Source: Natrinema sp. CBA1119
Lineage (GTDB): Archaea; Halobacteriota; Halobacteria; Halobacteriales; Natrialbaceae
DNA length: 64,000 nucleotides
Assembly (NCBI RefSeq): GCF_002572525.1
Contig: NZ_PDBS01000001.1
Location: 1,612,001-1,676,000 of the forward strand
Reading direction: 5' to 3'
This document shows, piece by piece, positions 16,883-26,535 of this stretch (the first letter of the stretch is position 1; every line of letters begins with the position of its first letter). The notes beneath the pieces are model-generated. The model saw nothing but the letters and a program-made list of their open reading frames with translations. It was not told the DNA's origin and made no database searches. Position numbers and translations under genes: made by a program.

Positions 16883-16948
16883 CGAGTCCGCTGAACTTCG
16901 GATTGTAACCAGTAAAGGGGGTAAGGTCGGATCCCGTACTAGTTCTCA

Positions 16949-19546
16949 ATGAGTACTCGGACCGCACACCTGGACATTCGGGGCATGAGCTGTGCGAACT
17001 GTTCACAGACGATCGGCGATGCCTTGGAGTCCCTCGACGGCGTGAGCGAGGCGAACGCCAACTACGCGACCGACGACGCCACCGTCGAGTACGACCCCGA
17101 GGAGGTATCGCTCGCCGAGATTTACGAGGCCATCGAGACGGCCGGCTATAGTGCCGAGCGCGCAAGCCGGTCGATCGGGATCACGGACATGTCCTGTGCG
17201 AACTGCGCCGAAACGAACGAGTCGGCGCTCGAGGACGTTCCCGGCGTCATCGACGCCGACGTGAACTACGCGACCGACGAGGCGACGGTCGAATACAATC
17301 CCGACGACGTCTCGCTTTCCGACCTCTACGGGGCGATCGAGGAGGCCGGCTACGCGCCCGTCCGCGATGAGGGCGACGAGGAGTCGGCGGGGGAGCGCCG
17401 CGACGCGGCCCGACAGGCGGAGCTGCGAAAACAGCGCCGCCTGACGATTTTCGGTGCCGTTCTCTCGGCCCCGTTCCTGCTCTTCCTCGCCGACAAGTTC
17501 CTCCTCGGTGGGACGCTCATACCGGAAACCGTCTTCGGAATCGACTTTGGCTGGCTCGAGTTCCTGCTCGCGACGCCGGTCCAGCTCGTGCTGGGCCGCC
17601 CGTTCTACGTCAACTCTTACAACGCGCTCGTGAAGAACCGGCGCGCCAACATGGACGTGCTGATCGCGCTGGGCTCGTCGACGGCGTACGTCTACAGCCT
17701 CGTCGTCCTGTTGGGACTGCTGGCCGGTAGCATGTACTTCGACACCGCCGCGTTGATCCTCGTCTTCATCACGCTGGGTAACTACCTCGAGGCCCGTTCG
17801 AAGGGTCAGGCCGGCGAGGCCCTGCGGAAGCTGCTCGAGATGGAGGCCGAGACGGCCACGCTGGTCGACGACGACGGGAACGAGGAAGAGGTGCCCCTCG
17901 AGGACGTCGCGGTCGGCGACCGAATGAAGGTCCGGCCGGGCGAGAAGGTACCGACCGACGGAGTGGTCGTCGACGGCCAGTCCGCGGTCGACGAGTCGAT
18001 GGTGACCGGTGAGTCCGTCCCCGTCGAAAAGGAAGCGGGCGACGAAGTGATCGGCTCGACGATCAACGAGAACGGCGTGTTGACCGTCGAGGCGACCAAG
18101 GTCGGCGAGGACACGGCTCTGCAGGGGATCGTCCAGACCGTCAAAGAGGCACAATCGCGACAGCCCGAAATCCAGAACCTCGCGGACCGCATTTCGGCGT
18201 ACTTCGTCCCCGCGGTCATCCTCAACGCGATCTTCTGGGGGCTGGTCTGGTTCCTCTTCCCCGAGACGCTCTCCGGCGTCGTGGGTGCGCTCCCCCTGTG
18301 GGGACTGGTCGGCGGCGGCCCGGCCGCGCTGTCGACGTTCGAGTTCGCGGTCGTCGTCTTCGCCTCCGCGGTGCTGATCGCCTGTCCCTGCGCACTCGGA
18401 CTGGCGACGCCCGCGGCGACGATGGTCGGCTCCACGCTGGGTGCCCAAAACGGCGTCCTGTTCAAGGGCGGCGATATCTTAGAGCGCGCGAAGGACGTCG
18501 ACACCGTCGTCTTCGACAAGACCGGCACCCTGACGACCGGCGAGATGACGCTGACCGATGTCGTCGCGCTCGAGGACGGGGAGACGGAAGCGGCCGCTGA
18601 CGGCGGCGAGCCAGCCGCCGACGGCGGGGCGCTCGCGACTCGAGCAGGGCTCAATCAGAATGAGGTGCTTCGGCTCGCGGCCAGCGCCGAGCGCAACAGC
18701 GAACACCCGCTCGCGCAGGCCATCGTCGAGGGGGCCGAGGAGCGCGACCTCGAGCTAGCCGACCCCGACGCGTTCGAGAACGTCCCCGGACAGGGTGTCC
18801 GGGCGACCGTCGCCGACCGCGAGGTGCTGGTCGGCAACCGGCGACTGCTCGAGGGCGAGGGAGTCGATCCGTCGCCCGCTGAAGCGGCGATGGAACGGCT
18901 CGAGGACGAGGGCAAGACCGCGATGCTGGTCGCGGTCGACGGCGCGGTCGCGGGCGTGGTCGCGGACGCCGACACGGTCAAAGAGAGTTCGGCCGAGGCG
19001 GTCGCTGCGCTGCGAGAGCGCGGGCTGGACGTGATGTTGATCACCGGCGACAACGAGCGGACGGCCCGCGCCGTCGCCGAGCGGGTCGGAATCGACCCCG
19101 ACAACGTCCGGGCGGGGGTCCTGCCGGAGGACAAGGCCGACGCCCTCGAGGACATCCAGTCGACGGATCGCAAGGCGATGATGGTCGGTGACGGCGTCAA
19201 CGACGCGCCGGCGCTCGCGGTCGCCCACGTCGGGACGGCGATCGGTTCGGGGACGGACGTGGCCATCGAGGCTGCGGATGTGACGCTGATGCGCGACGAT
19301 CCGCTGGACGTGGTGAAGGCGATCCGGATCTCGGAGGCCACCCTCCAGAAGATCAAGCAGAACCTCGTCTGGGCGCTGGGCTACAACACCGCGATGATCC
19401 CGCTGGCCTCGCTGGGGCTGCTCCAGCCCGTCCTCGCGGCCGGCGCGATGGCGCTGTCCTCGGTGTCGGTCCTCTCGAACAGCCTGCTCTTCCGTCGGTA
19501 CACGCCGGATCACGACTACGAACTGTTCGGGCGACTTCGGCGCTGA
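16949..19546 (+). CDS. copA: Copper-exporting P-type ATPase
   Basis: An 865-residue P1B-1 ATPase that pumps Cu(I) out of the cell. Two N-terminal HMA domains carry GMSCANC (about residue 11) and DMSCANC (about residue 76). The membrane ion site is CPC ([15 protein letters not shown], about residue 477), the phosphorylation site DKTGTLTTG (about 520) and the hinge [10 protein letters not shown] (about 748). Compared with the neighbouring CopB-type gene, which has CPH, this is the Cu(I)-specific type. An insertion rich in Ala/Asp/Gly (about residues 545-565) lies in the nucleotide-binding domain. It follows its likely regulator directly. Confidence 0.97.
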   Translation: MSTRTAHLDIRGMSCANCSQTIGDALESLDGVSEANANYATDDATVEYDPEEVSLAEIYEAIETAGYSAERASRSIGITDMSCANCAETNESALEDVPGVIDADVNYATDEATVEYNPDDVSLSDLYGAIEEAGYAPVRDEGDEESAGERRDAARQAELRKQRRLTIFGAVLSAPFLLFLADKFLLGGTLIPETVFGIDFGWLEFLLATPVQLVLGRPFYVNSYNALVKNRRANMDVLIALGSSTAYVYSLVVLLGLLAGSMYFDTAALILVFITLGNYLEARSKGQAGEALRKLLEMEAETATLVDDDGNEEEVPLEDVAVGDRMKVRPGEKVPTDGVVVDGQSAVDESMVTGESVPVEKEAGDEVIGSTINENGVLTVEATKVGEDTALQGIVQTVKEAQSRQPEIQNLADRISAYFVPAVILNAIFWGLVWFLFPETLSGVVGALPLWGLVGGGPAALSTFEFAVVVFASAVLIACPCALGLATPAATMVGSTLGAQNGVLFKGGDILERAKDVDTVVFDKTGTLTTGEMTLTDVVALEDGETEAAADGGEPAADGGALATRAGLNQNEVLRLAASAERNSEHPLAQAIVEGAEERDLELADPDAFENVPGQGVRATVADREVLVGNRRLLEGEGVDPSPAEAAMERLEDEGKTAMLVAVDGAVAGVVADADTVKESSAEAVAALRERGLDVMLITGDNERTARAVAERVGIDPDNVRAGVLPEDKADALEDIQSTDRKAMMVGDGVNDAPALAVAHVGTAIGSGTDVAIEAADVTLMRDDPLDVVKAIRISEATLQKIKQNLVWALGYNTAMIPLASLGLLQPVLAAGAMALSSVSVLSNSLLFRRYTPDHDYELFGRLRR

Positions 19547-19572
19547 GCGGCGCTCCGACCTCGAGGGGCTGC

Positions 19573-19658
19573 TTTTTGCTCGAGCCTCGGCCGGATTTTG
19601 CTCGAGTAGAAACGGACGGTTCAAAGTCCGTCTCAATCGATATAACATGGGTTTTTTT
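19573..19658 (+). terminator. Oligo-T tracts after copA
   Basis: Within about 110 bp after the copA stop are a T5 tract (19573-19577) and a T7 tract (19652-19658). Archaeal RNA polymerase stops at such U-rich tracts without a required hairpin. The converging small gene downstream would also need termination here. Confidence 0.4.
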
Positions 19659-19738
19659 CATTCAGCAGCCCCCACGAAACTCACGGGACGTACAACGTAT
19701 CTCCGTATCGCTCTCACTGTTGCCGACCGCTCCGGCAG

Positions 19739-19939
19739 TTACGTCGGTGTGAGGAGTCTGTAGATACCGACGAAAACACTCGTAATCAGGAGGCCACCTC
19801 CAGTAACGACGAACAGTTCCGAGAGGTTGATTCCCCCGAATGCGAGGGTATCGGGAATCAACACTCCGAGAATAATTGCGGACAATCCCAGCCAGAACAC
19901 TTCGTTGCGCTGGTAGAGGGCTGTGAGCGTTTCCGCCAT
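19739..19939 (-). CDS. Small hypothetical membrane protein
   Basis: A 66-residue protein with two predicted membrane segments (about residues 12-28 and 42-60) and a short charged N-terminus (MAETLTALYQRNE). The start at 19939 is preferred to one 16 codons upstream, whose extra residues look unlike protein. It converges with copA. No family is recognised. Confidence 0.5.
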   Translation of the reverse strand: MAETLTALYQRNEVFWLGLSAIILGVLIPDTLAFGGINLSELFVVTGGGLLITSVFVGIYRLLTPT

Positions 19940-20044
19940 ACTGTCTCTGGAGGCGTTTCGGAAATAAACCTCCGTTCTCCGATACACTCGTATACAAAAT
20001 TCCGTTCAGTACAGAGGAAGTACTCAGCAAACTTTACTATTCAA

Positions 20045-20452
20045 TTAGTGTTCTACCATGACCTGTGTTCGGGTCCCACCATCAGAAAGTAACTCTACTT
20101 GGGCAAATGAGGAGCGTCCCTCATCTGGTGTTGGTACTTCGTGTGTGTCTTCCCACACAAGTTCGTCATTCACGTAGAATCGAACAGTGAACGTCCCTTG
20201 GTTCTTCACCCGTGTGATCTGCCAAGTCTCGTCTGATTCCACCACTGTTGGGCCATATTCGGCTACTTCACTGTCAAATCCGCATTCAACGAAGACCTCA
20301 CAGGCTGTGTCCCTGAAATTTATGAGTTGCACGAAATGATTCGGCGAGTTTGACCCGCCAGTCAGTGCGCTTACTCTCTCAAGTCCTGAACAACCGGCAA
20401 GCAAAGTACTTACCCCTGTTCCCGTTCCAGCGAGGAGTAGCCGACGCTTCAT
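20045..20452 (-). CDS. Putative lipoprotein of unknown function
   Basis: A 135-residue protein starting MKRRLLLAGTGTGVSTLLAG with a lipobox ending in Cys (LLAGC, residues 17-21), so it should be a lipid-anchored exported protein. The RR near the N-terminus followed by a hydrophobic stretch is compatible with Tat export, common in haloarchaea. The mature part looks all-beta (FVQLINFRDTACEVFVECGF, VRFYVNDELVWEDTHEV). Codon use is less GC-rich than in its neighbours, which may mean recent acquisition. Start chosen at 20452 because it places the signal peptide at the N-terminus. Confidence 0.6.
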   Translation of the reverse strand: MKRRLLLAGTGTGVSTLLAGCSGLERVSALTGGSNSPNHFVQLINFRDTACEVFVECGFDSEVAEYGPTVVESDETWQITRVKNQGTFTVRFYVNDELVWEDTHEVPTPDEGRSSFAQVELLSDGGTRTQVMVEH

Positions 20453-20870
20453 ATCAACTGATGAATGTTGGGTGCCATATGTCTTCTCCCTACTCAACCG
20501 CAATTGGCCCCTCTCATTCGCTCAGTTCGCACACCGACCTGTCACATCCGCTGTTTCAGTTTCACACCTCGTCCGGATACCGAAGTCCCGGGTGCTGACA
20601 CACCCGAGACGCGCTTCCAAACCACCACGATTTCGAAGCATGATTCCATGCTGATTCATGAGACATAAAAACCTCGCACGACACGCACAGCGTTCGTACC
20701 TGATCGTCTTCGGCTCGAGCAAGTCCGAGCCGCGGCGTCGCCCCGAATCGCTCTACGAGAAATACGGCAAACGGGGTGGATACAACCGATAACTGAATCA
20801 AGTGCTACCGGCCGGCCGATCGACCACGTAAACTGTGCGCAGGCCGCGGCTGATCGGACGGTGCTCGAGT
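20453..20870. other. Region without a convincing gene
   Basis: A 418-bp, relatively AT-rich gap. One minus-strand frame (20562-20801, 79 codons) has CVSC and a WW...H-containing C-terminus, which could be a small zinc-ribbon-like protein or its remnant, but it shows no family pattern I can name. No repeat or clear promoter was found. Confidence 0.35.
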
Positions 20871-21719
20871 TTACGCCGCTTCGGCCTGCTTCTCGCCGTC
20901 GTTCCCGTTGCCGCGCTGTTTGTCGCCGTCCTCGCCGTCGTCTTTCTCCGTGTCGATGTCGCGAATTTCGACATCGTCACCGGTGCCGCTCTGACTGATC
21001 ACCGGCTTGAGGATGTATTTCCCGCTGTTACCGGCCTTGTGGGGTGCAATGTCGTAGACGAAGTCGACCCGCTCGCCGTCCCCGATGGTAAATTTCGAGT
21101 TGATCTGGAGCCTGTTACTCGGCAGTTTCACTTTCGTCTCGCTCCCGTCGGTCAGGATTCCCTCGGTGTCGCTGACGTAGATGAAGACTTTCTCGTAGTC
21201 GCCGGCCGGCAACTCGAACTCGTCGATCATGGACGCGTTCGCGCCCTTCAGCTCGGTGAGATCGACCGTCCGATTGTCGACGTCGTGCTCGACCCAGTGC
21301 TCGTCGGACGCGTCGTCGTCCGTCTCGCCGTCTGTTTCGTTCGTCGACTCGTTGCTATCGTCCGTCTCAGTCGCCGTTTCGTTCGTCGACTCGGAGCCAT
21401 CGTCGGACTCGTTCCCGTCGTCTCCGTCAGTTTCGTTCCCGCTCCTGTCGGTCTCGTTCGAGTCGCCGTCACTCAGATCGCCGGTTCGCTTAAATCCGAC
21501 CTTCGTAATCGTCACGTTGAGATGCTGGAAATCGTCGATCACGCTTGGGTCGTCGCTGACGTAGAACGCGGCCGTCCCCATCCCGCCATCGCTCGAGTCC
21601 GTGGTGGACGAGTCGTCGGTCGGCGAATCGCTTTCTGGAGTGCCACCCATCCCGCCGGCACAGCCGGCGATGGCGACGAGGGCTGCCACGAGTATCAGTT
21701 GGACCGCTTGTCTGTTCAC
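20871..21719 (-). CDS. DUF4382-domain lipoprotein
   Basis: A 282-residue exported protein. The N-terminal signal ends in a lipobox (VAIAGC, Cys at about residue 20), followed by a Ser/Asp/Thr-rich linker. The DUF4382 domain starts at GTAAFYVSDDPSVIDDFQHLNVTITKVGFK (about residues 47-77), is interrupted by a ~65-residue acidic N/E/S/T stretch rich in NES/NET sequons, and resumes with RTVDLTELKGANASMIDEFELPAGDYEKVFIYV (about 148-182). An acidic tail closes the protein. DUF4382 proteins are archaeal and bacterial surface lipoproteins of unknown role. Confidence 0.85.
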   Translation of the reverse strand: MNRQAVQLILVAALVAIAGCAGGMGGTPESDSPTDDSSTTDSSDGGMGTAAFYVSDDPSVIDDFQHLNVTITKVGFKRTGDLSDGDSNETDRSGNETDGDDGNESDDGSESTNETATETDDSNESTNETDGETDDDASDEHWVEHDVDNRTVDLTELKGANASMIDEFELPAGDYEKVFIYVSDTEGILTDGSETKVKLPSNRLQINSKFTIGDGERVDFVYDIAPHKAGNSGKYILKPVISQSGTGDDVEIRDIDTEKDDGEDGDKQRGNGNDGEKQAEAA

Positions 21720-21872
21720 ACGCAGTGACAGTCAGCCATTCGGTAAAAGGGGGTCGACGATTCGATCCGTTCACAACCGTTTAGACCCTCCAAAACTGGG
21801 AAAACAGCGGGCTGGCCGATGTTCCGGTGAGGCTGTTGTCCGCCCTTTGATACGATCTGTTGTAAGTCATTG

Positions 21873-21920
21873 CCGGAGCAACCGCGAACCGTCCTGCGGT
21901 TGCTCCGGTACATCGGTACA
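21873..21920 (-). repeat. 48-bp stem-loop repeat, copy 2
   Basis: On the minus strand: tgtaccgatgta, then arms ccggagcaaccgc and gcggttgctccgg around the loop aggacggttc. All 13 pairs are perfect. It has the same 48-bp organisation as 7237-7284, including the flank and loop sequence. It lies 10 bp from the 3' end of the SpoIIM-like gene. Confidence 0.7.
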
Positions 21921-21930
21921 CCAGAATGAG

Positions 21931-22578
21931 TCAGGCAGCGAACAGCGCCTCGAGCAGCGCGGGCGTGACGAAGGCCTCGACGACGGCGGCGACGACGAGT
22001 AACAGCCAGCCCGCGAGAACGAGGAGCCCGGTCCGGTAGAAGTAGCGTTTCGTGAGGATCGCGTCGCGCGATCCGCGAAGCCGCTGGCCGACCCGGTATA
22101 GTAGTCGGAAGCCGACGCCGGCGCCGATGAAGAGCGCGGGGAGTTCGAAGATTCCGTGTGGAAGGAGGCCGACGAGGATGAAGCCGATGCCGTCGTTGCT
22201 GGCGATGAACGCGCCGAGATTCCCGACAATGATTCCGTTGAACACCATCGCCCAGGCCGTCAGGAGACCGAGCGTAAGCGCGCCGAGGATCGAGAGCAGG
22301 AACGCCCGCGTGTTGTTCACGAGCAAGAAGCGCGCGAGTTCGGTTCTGCTCTGCCCGCCGATATCCGGGAAGAGCGGCTCCCCAACCATCTCTTCGATGA
22401 TCTCGAGCAGGTTGTAGCCGGCTGCCATCAGCGCGATCCCGATGAGGATCCCGATCGCGAACAGGCCAGCGGCGAAGCCAACGTAGCGGCTATGCTCGTC
22501 CCACGCGTCCGCGAGCGCCTCGCGCGGTGGATAGCCACCGGTGGAGCGGTCACGCTCGCGCTGGGTTCGTTCGTTCAT
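21931..22578 (-). CDS. Stage II sporulation protein M-like (SpoIIM/DUF95) membrane protein
   Basis: A 215-residue integral membrane protein with about five hydrophobic segments. The family core is visible: a VNNTRAFLLSILGALTLGLLTAW segment (about residues 87-110), NGIIVGNLGAF, and LLPHGIFELPALFIGAGVGF (about 138-158), the conserved PHGxxE motif of the SpoIIM/DUF95 superfamily. Archaea do not sporulate; the family is widespread as a membrane protein of unknown function. The start at 22578 is preferred because upstream residues are unlike protein. It is divergent from the deaminase gene. Confidence 0.85.
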   Translation of the reverse strand: MNERTQRERDRSTGGYPPREALADAWDEHSRYVGFAAGLFAIGILIGIALMAAGYNLLEIIEEMVGEPLFPDIGGQSRTELARFLLVNNTRAFLLSILGALTLGLLTAWAMVFNGIIVGNLGAFIASNDGIGFILVGLLPHGIFELPALFIGAGVGFRLLYRVGQRLRGSRDAILTKRYFYRTGLLVLAGWLLLVVAAVVEAFVTPALLEALFAA

Positions 22579-22672
22579 AGTCTTATATTTCCGAAATAAC
22601 GCATAAAGCCCGCGGCTCGTCTCGCGGGTGGCCATCGACAGGCTAAGGCGGCCCGACGAGAATCTTCCAGCA

Positions 22673-23971
22673 ATGACGACGCTTGCGATTACCGACGGGC
22701 AGGTCCTCCGCCCCGATCTAACGGTGGCGACTGCCGACGTACTGATCGATCAGGACAGCGGCGAAATCCTCGAGATCGGCCCCGATCTCGCGGGCGACGC
22801 CGACGAGACGCTCGACGCCGCGGACTCGCTCGTGACGCCGGGGTTCGTCAACGGCCACTGCCACGTCGCCATGTCGCTCCTGCGGGGGTACGCCGACGAC
22901 AAACCGCTCGAGGCGTGGCTCCAGGAGGACATCTGGCCCGCCGAAGGAGAGCTGACGCCCGACGATGTCCGCGTCGGCGCGGAACTCGGCCTGCTCGAAC
23001 TCATTAAATCCGGAACGACCGCCTTCGCGGACATGTACTTCCACGTCCCCGAGGTCGCCGCCGCGGTCGAGGATGCGGGGCTCCGTGCCCGCCTCGGCCA
23101 CGGTATCGTCACCGTCGGCAAGGATGGCGAGGCCGCGCGCGACGACGCGCGAACGAGTCTCGAGATCGCCCGCGAGTACGACGGCGCGGCCGACGGGCGG
23201 ATTTCGACGGCCTTTATGCCCCACTCGCTGACGACCGTCGGGAGCGAGTACCTCGAGGAGTTCGTTCCCGAAGCCCGAGCAGCGGGCGTGCCGATCCACT
23301 ATCACGCCAACGAGACCGAAGCCGAGGTCGCGCCGATCGTCGACGACTACGGCCAGCGGCCGCTCGAGTACGCCGCCGAGCACGGGTTCCTCGAGTCCGA
23401 GGACTTCGTCGCCCACGGCGTCCACGTCGACGACCGGGAGATCGAACTGCTCGCCGAGGCCGGCACCGGCGTGATCCACTGCCCGGCGTCGAACATGAAA
23501 CTGGCGAGCGGGATGGCGCCCGTCCAGCGCATGCTCGATGCCGGCGTCACCGTCGGCCTCGGGACGGACGGCGCGGCCTCGAACAACGACCTCTCGATGC
23601 TCGACGAGGCCCGCGACGCGGCCATGCTGGGCAAACTCGCGGCCGACGACGCCAGCGCGGTGCCCGCCGAAGCGGTCGTCGACCTCGCGACGCGGGGGAG
23701 CGCCGACGCGATCGGCCTCGAGTCGGGTCGTCTCGAGGCGGGCGCGTCGGCCGATTTCGCGGTGATCGACCTCGAGCAACCGCACCTGACGCCGCGACAC
23801 GATCTCGTGAGCCACCTCGCGTACGCGGCGGCGGCCGCCGACGTGCGACACACCGTCTGTGACGGCCGGGTACTCATGCGCGATCGCGAGGTACTGACGC
23901 TCGAGGAAGCGGCAGTTCGAGAGCGAGCGCTCGAAGCCGCCGAGTCGCTTTCGGCCCGCGCCGCCGAGTAA
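22673..23971 (+). CDS. 5'-deoxyadenosine/S-adenosylhomocysteine deaminase (MtaD/DadD type amidohydrolase)
   Basis: A 432-residue zinc amidohydrolase that deaminates adenosine moieties such as MTA, SAH or 5'-deoxyadenosine. Metal ligands: HCHVAMSLLRG (about residue 62), HYHANET (about 208) and HGVH (about 245). The substrate and catalytic region reads GLGTDGAASNNDLSML (about 298-313), diagnostic for this branch versus cytosine deaminases. It lies about 1.2 kb upstream of ahcY on the same strand, so both may serve recycling of SAM by-products; a secreted-protein gene sits between them. Exact substrate preference cannot be read from sequence. Confidence 0.88.
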   Translation: MTTLAITDGQVLRPDLTVATADVLIDQDSGEILEIGPDLAGDADETLDAADSLVTPGFVNGHCHVAMSLLRGYADDKPLEAWLQEDIWPAEGELTPDDVRVGAELGLLELIKSGTTAFADMYFHVPEVAAAVEDAGLRARLGHGIVTVGKDGEAARDDARTSLEIAREYDGAADGRISTAFMPHSLTTVGSEYLEEFVPEARAAGVPIHYHANETEAEVAPIVDDYGQRPLEYAAEHGFLESEDFVAHGVHVDDREIELLAEAGTGVIHCPASNMKLASGMAPVQRMLDAGVTVGLGTDGAASNNDLSMLDEARDAAMLGKLAADDASAVPAEAVVDLATRGSADAIGLESGRLEAGASADFAVIDLEQPHLTPRHDLVSHLAYAAAAADVRHTVCDGRVLMRDREVLTLEEAAVRERALEAAESLSARAAE

Positions 23972-24133
23972 TCGCCGGGCTCGAACCGTTCGACCCAGAT
24001 TGACCTAATATCGAAATAAACGCTCAAAATGTCGCATAAACCCTTAGGACAATTTTCGAACGATTTCTATTGTGGGCGAACAACGAGAACCGCCGTCCGG
24101 ATTTATTTAACAAAGACGGAAAGTCACGAGTGA

Positions 24134-24910
24134 ATGAAAAACCGACTACTAACGATGACACTGGTCGCCGTTATGATCCTGTCCGTGTTCGCATCGGCAG
24201 GCGTGGCGGCACAGGAGGGCGATAGCGAGCTCGCAGTGGCCGTCGACGACGGCGACGATATCGTCGTCGCGGTGACGGCGAACGACACTGCGGTCGCGAA
24301 CGCGACCGTCGACGTAACGACGACTGAAAATAACACCTCGTACGCGGGAGCGGGCGAGTACACGACCGACGACGACGGAACGGTCGAACTCCCGACCCCT
24401 GCGGCGGACGTCGAGGTCTCGGTCACCGCTACGGCTGAGAACGACACCGCCACGACGACGGTGACGCTAACCGCGGACGCCGCGGCGGACGACGGTAACG
24501 AGACCGAAAACGAAACTGACGGCGATGATGGCAACGAGACCGACGACGGCAACGAATCCGCGACGAACTTCGGGGCGATCGTCTCCGAGTACGTCCAGAC
24601 CCAGCAGAACGACTCGAACGACACCAACGCGTCGATCGGGATCTCGATCGCGAGCTTCGTCGTCCAGAACAATCCGGGGAACGCGCCGGCTCACGCCGGC
24701 CCGCCGAGCCACGCCGGCCCGCCGGCTGACGACGATGACGACAACGAGAGCGACGACGAACGAGGGCCGCCGAGCCACGCGGGCGGACCGAGTGACGATG
24801 GCGACGACAGTACCGACGGTGACGACGAGAAGGGCGGCGGTCCGCCGAGTCATGCGGGCGGACCGAATGACGATGGCGGCGACGCTGACGAAGACGATGC
24901 CGAAGAATAA
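24134..24910 (+). CDS. Secreted low-complexity protein with GPPSHAGG repeats
   Basis: A 258-residue protein with a classical signal peptide (MKNRLLTMTLVAVMILSVFA, cleavage likely after GVAAQ, about residue 26). The first mature part looks like a beta domain (about 30-115). An N/E/T/D-rich linker follows, then a helix-like segment FGAIVSEYVQTQQNDSN. The C-terminal ~75 residues repeat GPPSHAGGPxDDG four times with acidic spacers. It may be a cell-surface or S-layer-associated protein. A TATA-like atttatttaa lies about 33 bp before the start codon. No function can be assigned. Confidence 0.65.
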   Translation: MKNRLLTMTLVAVMILSVFASAGVAAQEGDSELAVAVDDGDDIVVAVTANDTAVANATVDVTTTENNTSYAGAGEYTTDDDGTVELPTPAADVEVSVTATAENDTATTTVTLTADAAADDGNETENETDGDDGNETDDGNESATNFGAIVSEYVQTQQNDSNDTNASIGISIASFVVQNNPGNAPAHAGPPSHAGPPADDDDDNESDDERGPPSHAGGPSDDGDDSTDGDDEKGGGPPSHAGGPNDDGGDADEDDAEE

Positions 24911-25178
24911 TCCGGTTCGATCGGACTGACCGACCGATGCCGGACGACGGCACTGACGTGCAGTGAACCGTCGTCGGTGTCGGAACCCGATCGCGGCGCT
25001 CGCCCTCGAGGCGATTGCCCCGATCGAGCAGGCACGTAGCGACCGCGGATCACCCACCACTCTCGCCGATTTGTTTTGACCCAGGAGAGATCTCTCGTCG
25101 TCGAACCCGAGCCACGCCACGAACCGACCGTCGGAGCGGTTCGGTACCGTTTTGCCCACGGTCCCACTCAGTCGACAC

Positions 25179-26468
25179 ATGACCGACACCGAGTATCTCC
25201 CGATCAGCGAGCAACTCGACAATCTCGAGTCCGCTCGCGAGGAGGGACGCCGAAAAATGGACTGGGCCGCCCAACACATGCCGATCTGCGAGCACGTTCG
25301 CGAGGAGTTCGTCGCGAACCAGCCCTTCGCGGGCGAGCGTATCGGGATGGCGATGCACGTCGAGGCAAAGACGGCGATCCTCGTCGAAACGCTCGCGGAG
25401 GGCGGCGCCGAGGTCGCAGTCACGGGCTGCAACCCGCTTTCGACCCACGACGACGTGAGCGCGGCGCTCGACACGCACGAGAACATCACCAGCTACGCCA
25501 AGCGCGGCGTCGACGACGACGAGTACTACGCCGCGATCGAGGCCGTCATCGCCCACGAGCCGACGGTCACGGTCGACGACGGGATGGACCTCGTGGCAGC
25601 GATCCACGAGGACTACCCCGAACTGATCGACGGCATCGTCGGCGGGGCGGAGGAGACGACCACCGGCGTCCACCGCCTGCGCGCGATGGACGAAGACGGG
25701 GCGCTCGAGTACCCCGTCTTCGCGGTCAATGACACGCCCATGAAGCGCCTCTTCGACAACGTCCACGGCACTGGCGAGTCCTCGCTGGCCTCCATCGCGA
25801 TGACCACGAACCTCTCGTGGGCCGGCAAGAACGTCGTCGTCGCGGGCTACGGCTACTGCGGCAAGGGCGTCGCGAAGAAGGCCTCGGGCCAGAACGCGAA
25901 CGTCATCGTCACCGAAGTCGAGCCCCGGCGCGCGCTCGAGGCCCACATGGAGGGCTACGACGTCATGCCCATGTCGGAAGCGGCCGAAGTGGGCGACGTC
26001 TTCCTGACGACGACGGGCAACCGCGACGTCATCGTCGAAGAACACTTCGAGGAGATGCAAGACGGTGTCCTGCTGGCCAACGCGGGCCACTTCGACATCG
26101 AGATCGACCTTGAGGCGCTCGACGACCTCGCGGCTGATCGCTTCGAGGCCCGCGACGGTGTCGAAGCGTACGAGATGGCCGACGGTCGCAAGCTGAACGT
26201 CATCGCCGAGGGGCGACTCGTCAACCTCGCCGCGCCCGTCTCGCTGGGCCACCCCGTCGAGGTCATGGACCAGTCGTTCGGCGTTCAGGCCGTCTGCGTG
26301 CGCGAGATGCTGGAAAACAGCGACGCCTACGACGCCGGCGTCCACGACGTCCCCGACGACCTCGACAAGGAGATCGCCGAGATCAAACTCGAGGCCGAGG
26401 GCGTCGACTTCGATTCGCTGACGGACACCCAGCGCGACTACATGGGCAGCTGGGACCACGGAACGTAG
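25179..26468 (+). CDS. ahcY: Adenosylhomocysteinase
   Basis: A 429-residue enzyme that splits S-adenosylhomocysteine into adenosine and homocysteine, keeping SAM-dependent methylation going. Visible are the catalytic TGCNPLSTHDDV segment (about residues 85-96), the GGAEETTTGVHRL segment (about 157-169), FAVNDTPMKRLFDN, and the NAD-binding AGYGYCGKGVA (about 223-233). The C-terminus lacks the ...KPDHYRY-type tail of bacterial and eukaryotic enzymes, as usual in archaeal forms. The ATG at 25179 is chosen over one nine codons upstream. Confidence 0.95.
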   Translation: MTDTEYLPISEQLDNLESAREEGRRKMDWAAQHMPICEHVREEFVANQPFAGERIGMAMHVEAKTAILVETLAEGGAEVAVTGCNPLSTHDDVSAALDTHENITSYAKRGVDDDEYYAAIEAVIAHEPTVTVDDGMDLVAAIHEDYPELIDGIVGGAEETTTGVHRLRAMDEDGALEYPVFAVNDTPMKRLFDNVHGTGESSLASIAMTTNLSWAGKNVVVAGYGYCGKGVAKKASGQNANVIVTEVEPRRALEAHMEGYDVMPMSEAAEVGDVFLTTTGNRDVIVEEHFEEMQDGVLLANAGHFDIEIDLEALDDLAADRFEARDGVEAYEMADGRKLNVIAEGRLVNLAAPVSLGHPVEVMDQSFGVQAVCVREMLENSDAYDAGVHDVPDDLDKEIAEIKLEAEGVDFDSLTDTQRDYMGSWDHGT

Positions 26469-26535
26469 CTCGACCGCGTTTTCAGTAGAATTAGCAGCGC
26501 ACTGCGCTCTCTTTCCGTATTCGTGGCATCGTCAC

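Noticed and set aside
20562-20801. A 79-codon minus-strand frame with CVSC and a Trp/His-rich end
   Set aside because: No recognisable family, uncertain start and weak codon bias; mentioned only in the gap description.
21253-21470. Repetitive sequence within the DUF4382 gene as a mobile element
   Set aside because: It encodes an in-frame acidic, NES/NET-rich linker, common in haloarchaeal surface proteins.
24660-24880. Repeated DNA in the GPPSHAGG region as a CRISPR or tandem repeat array
   Set aside because: The repeats keep the reading frame, differ at synonymous positions and have irregular spacing; they are coding repeats.
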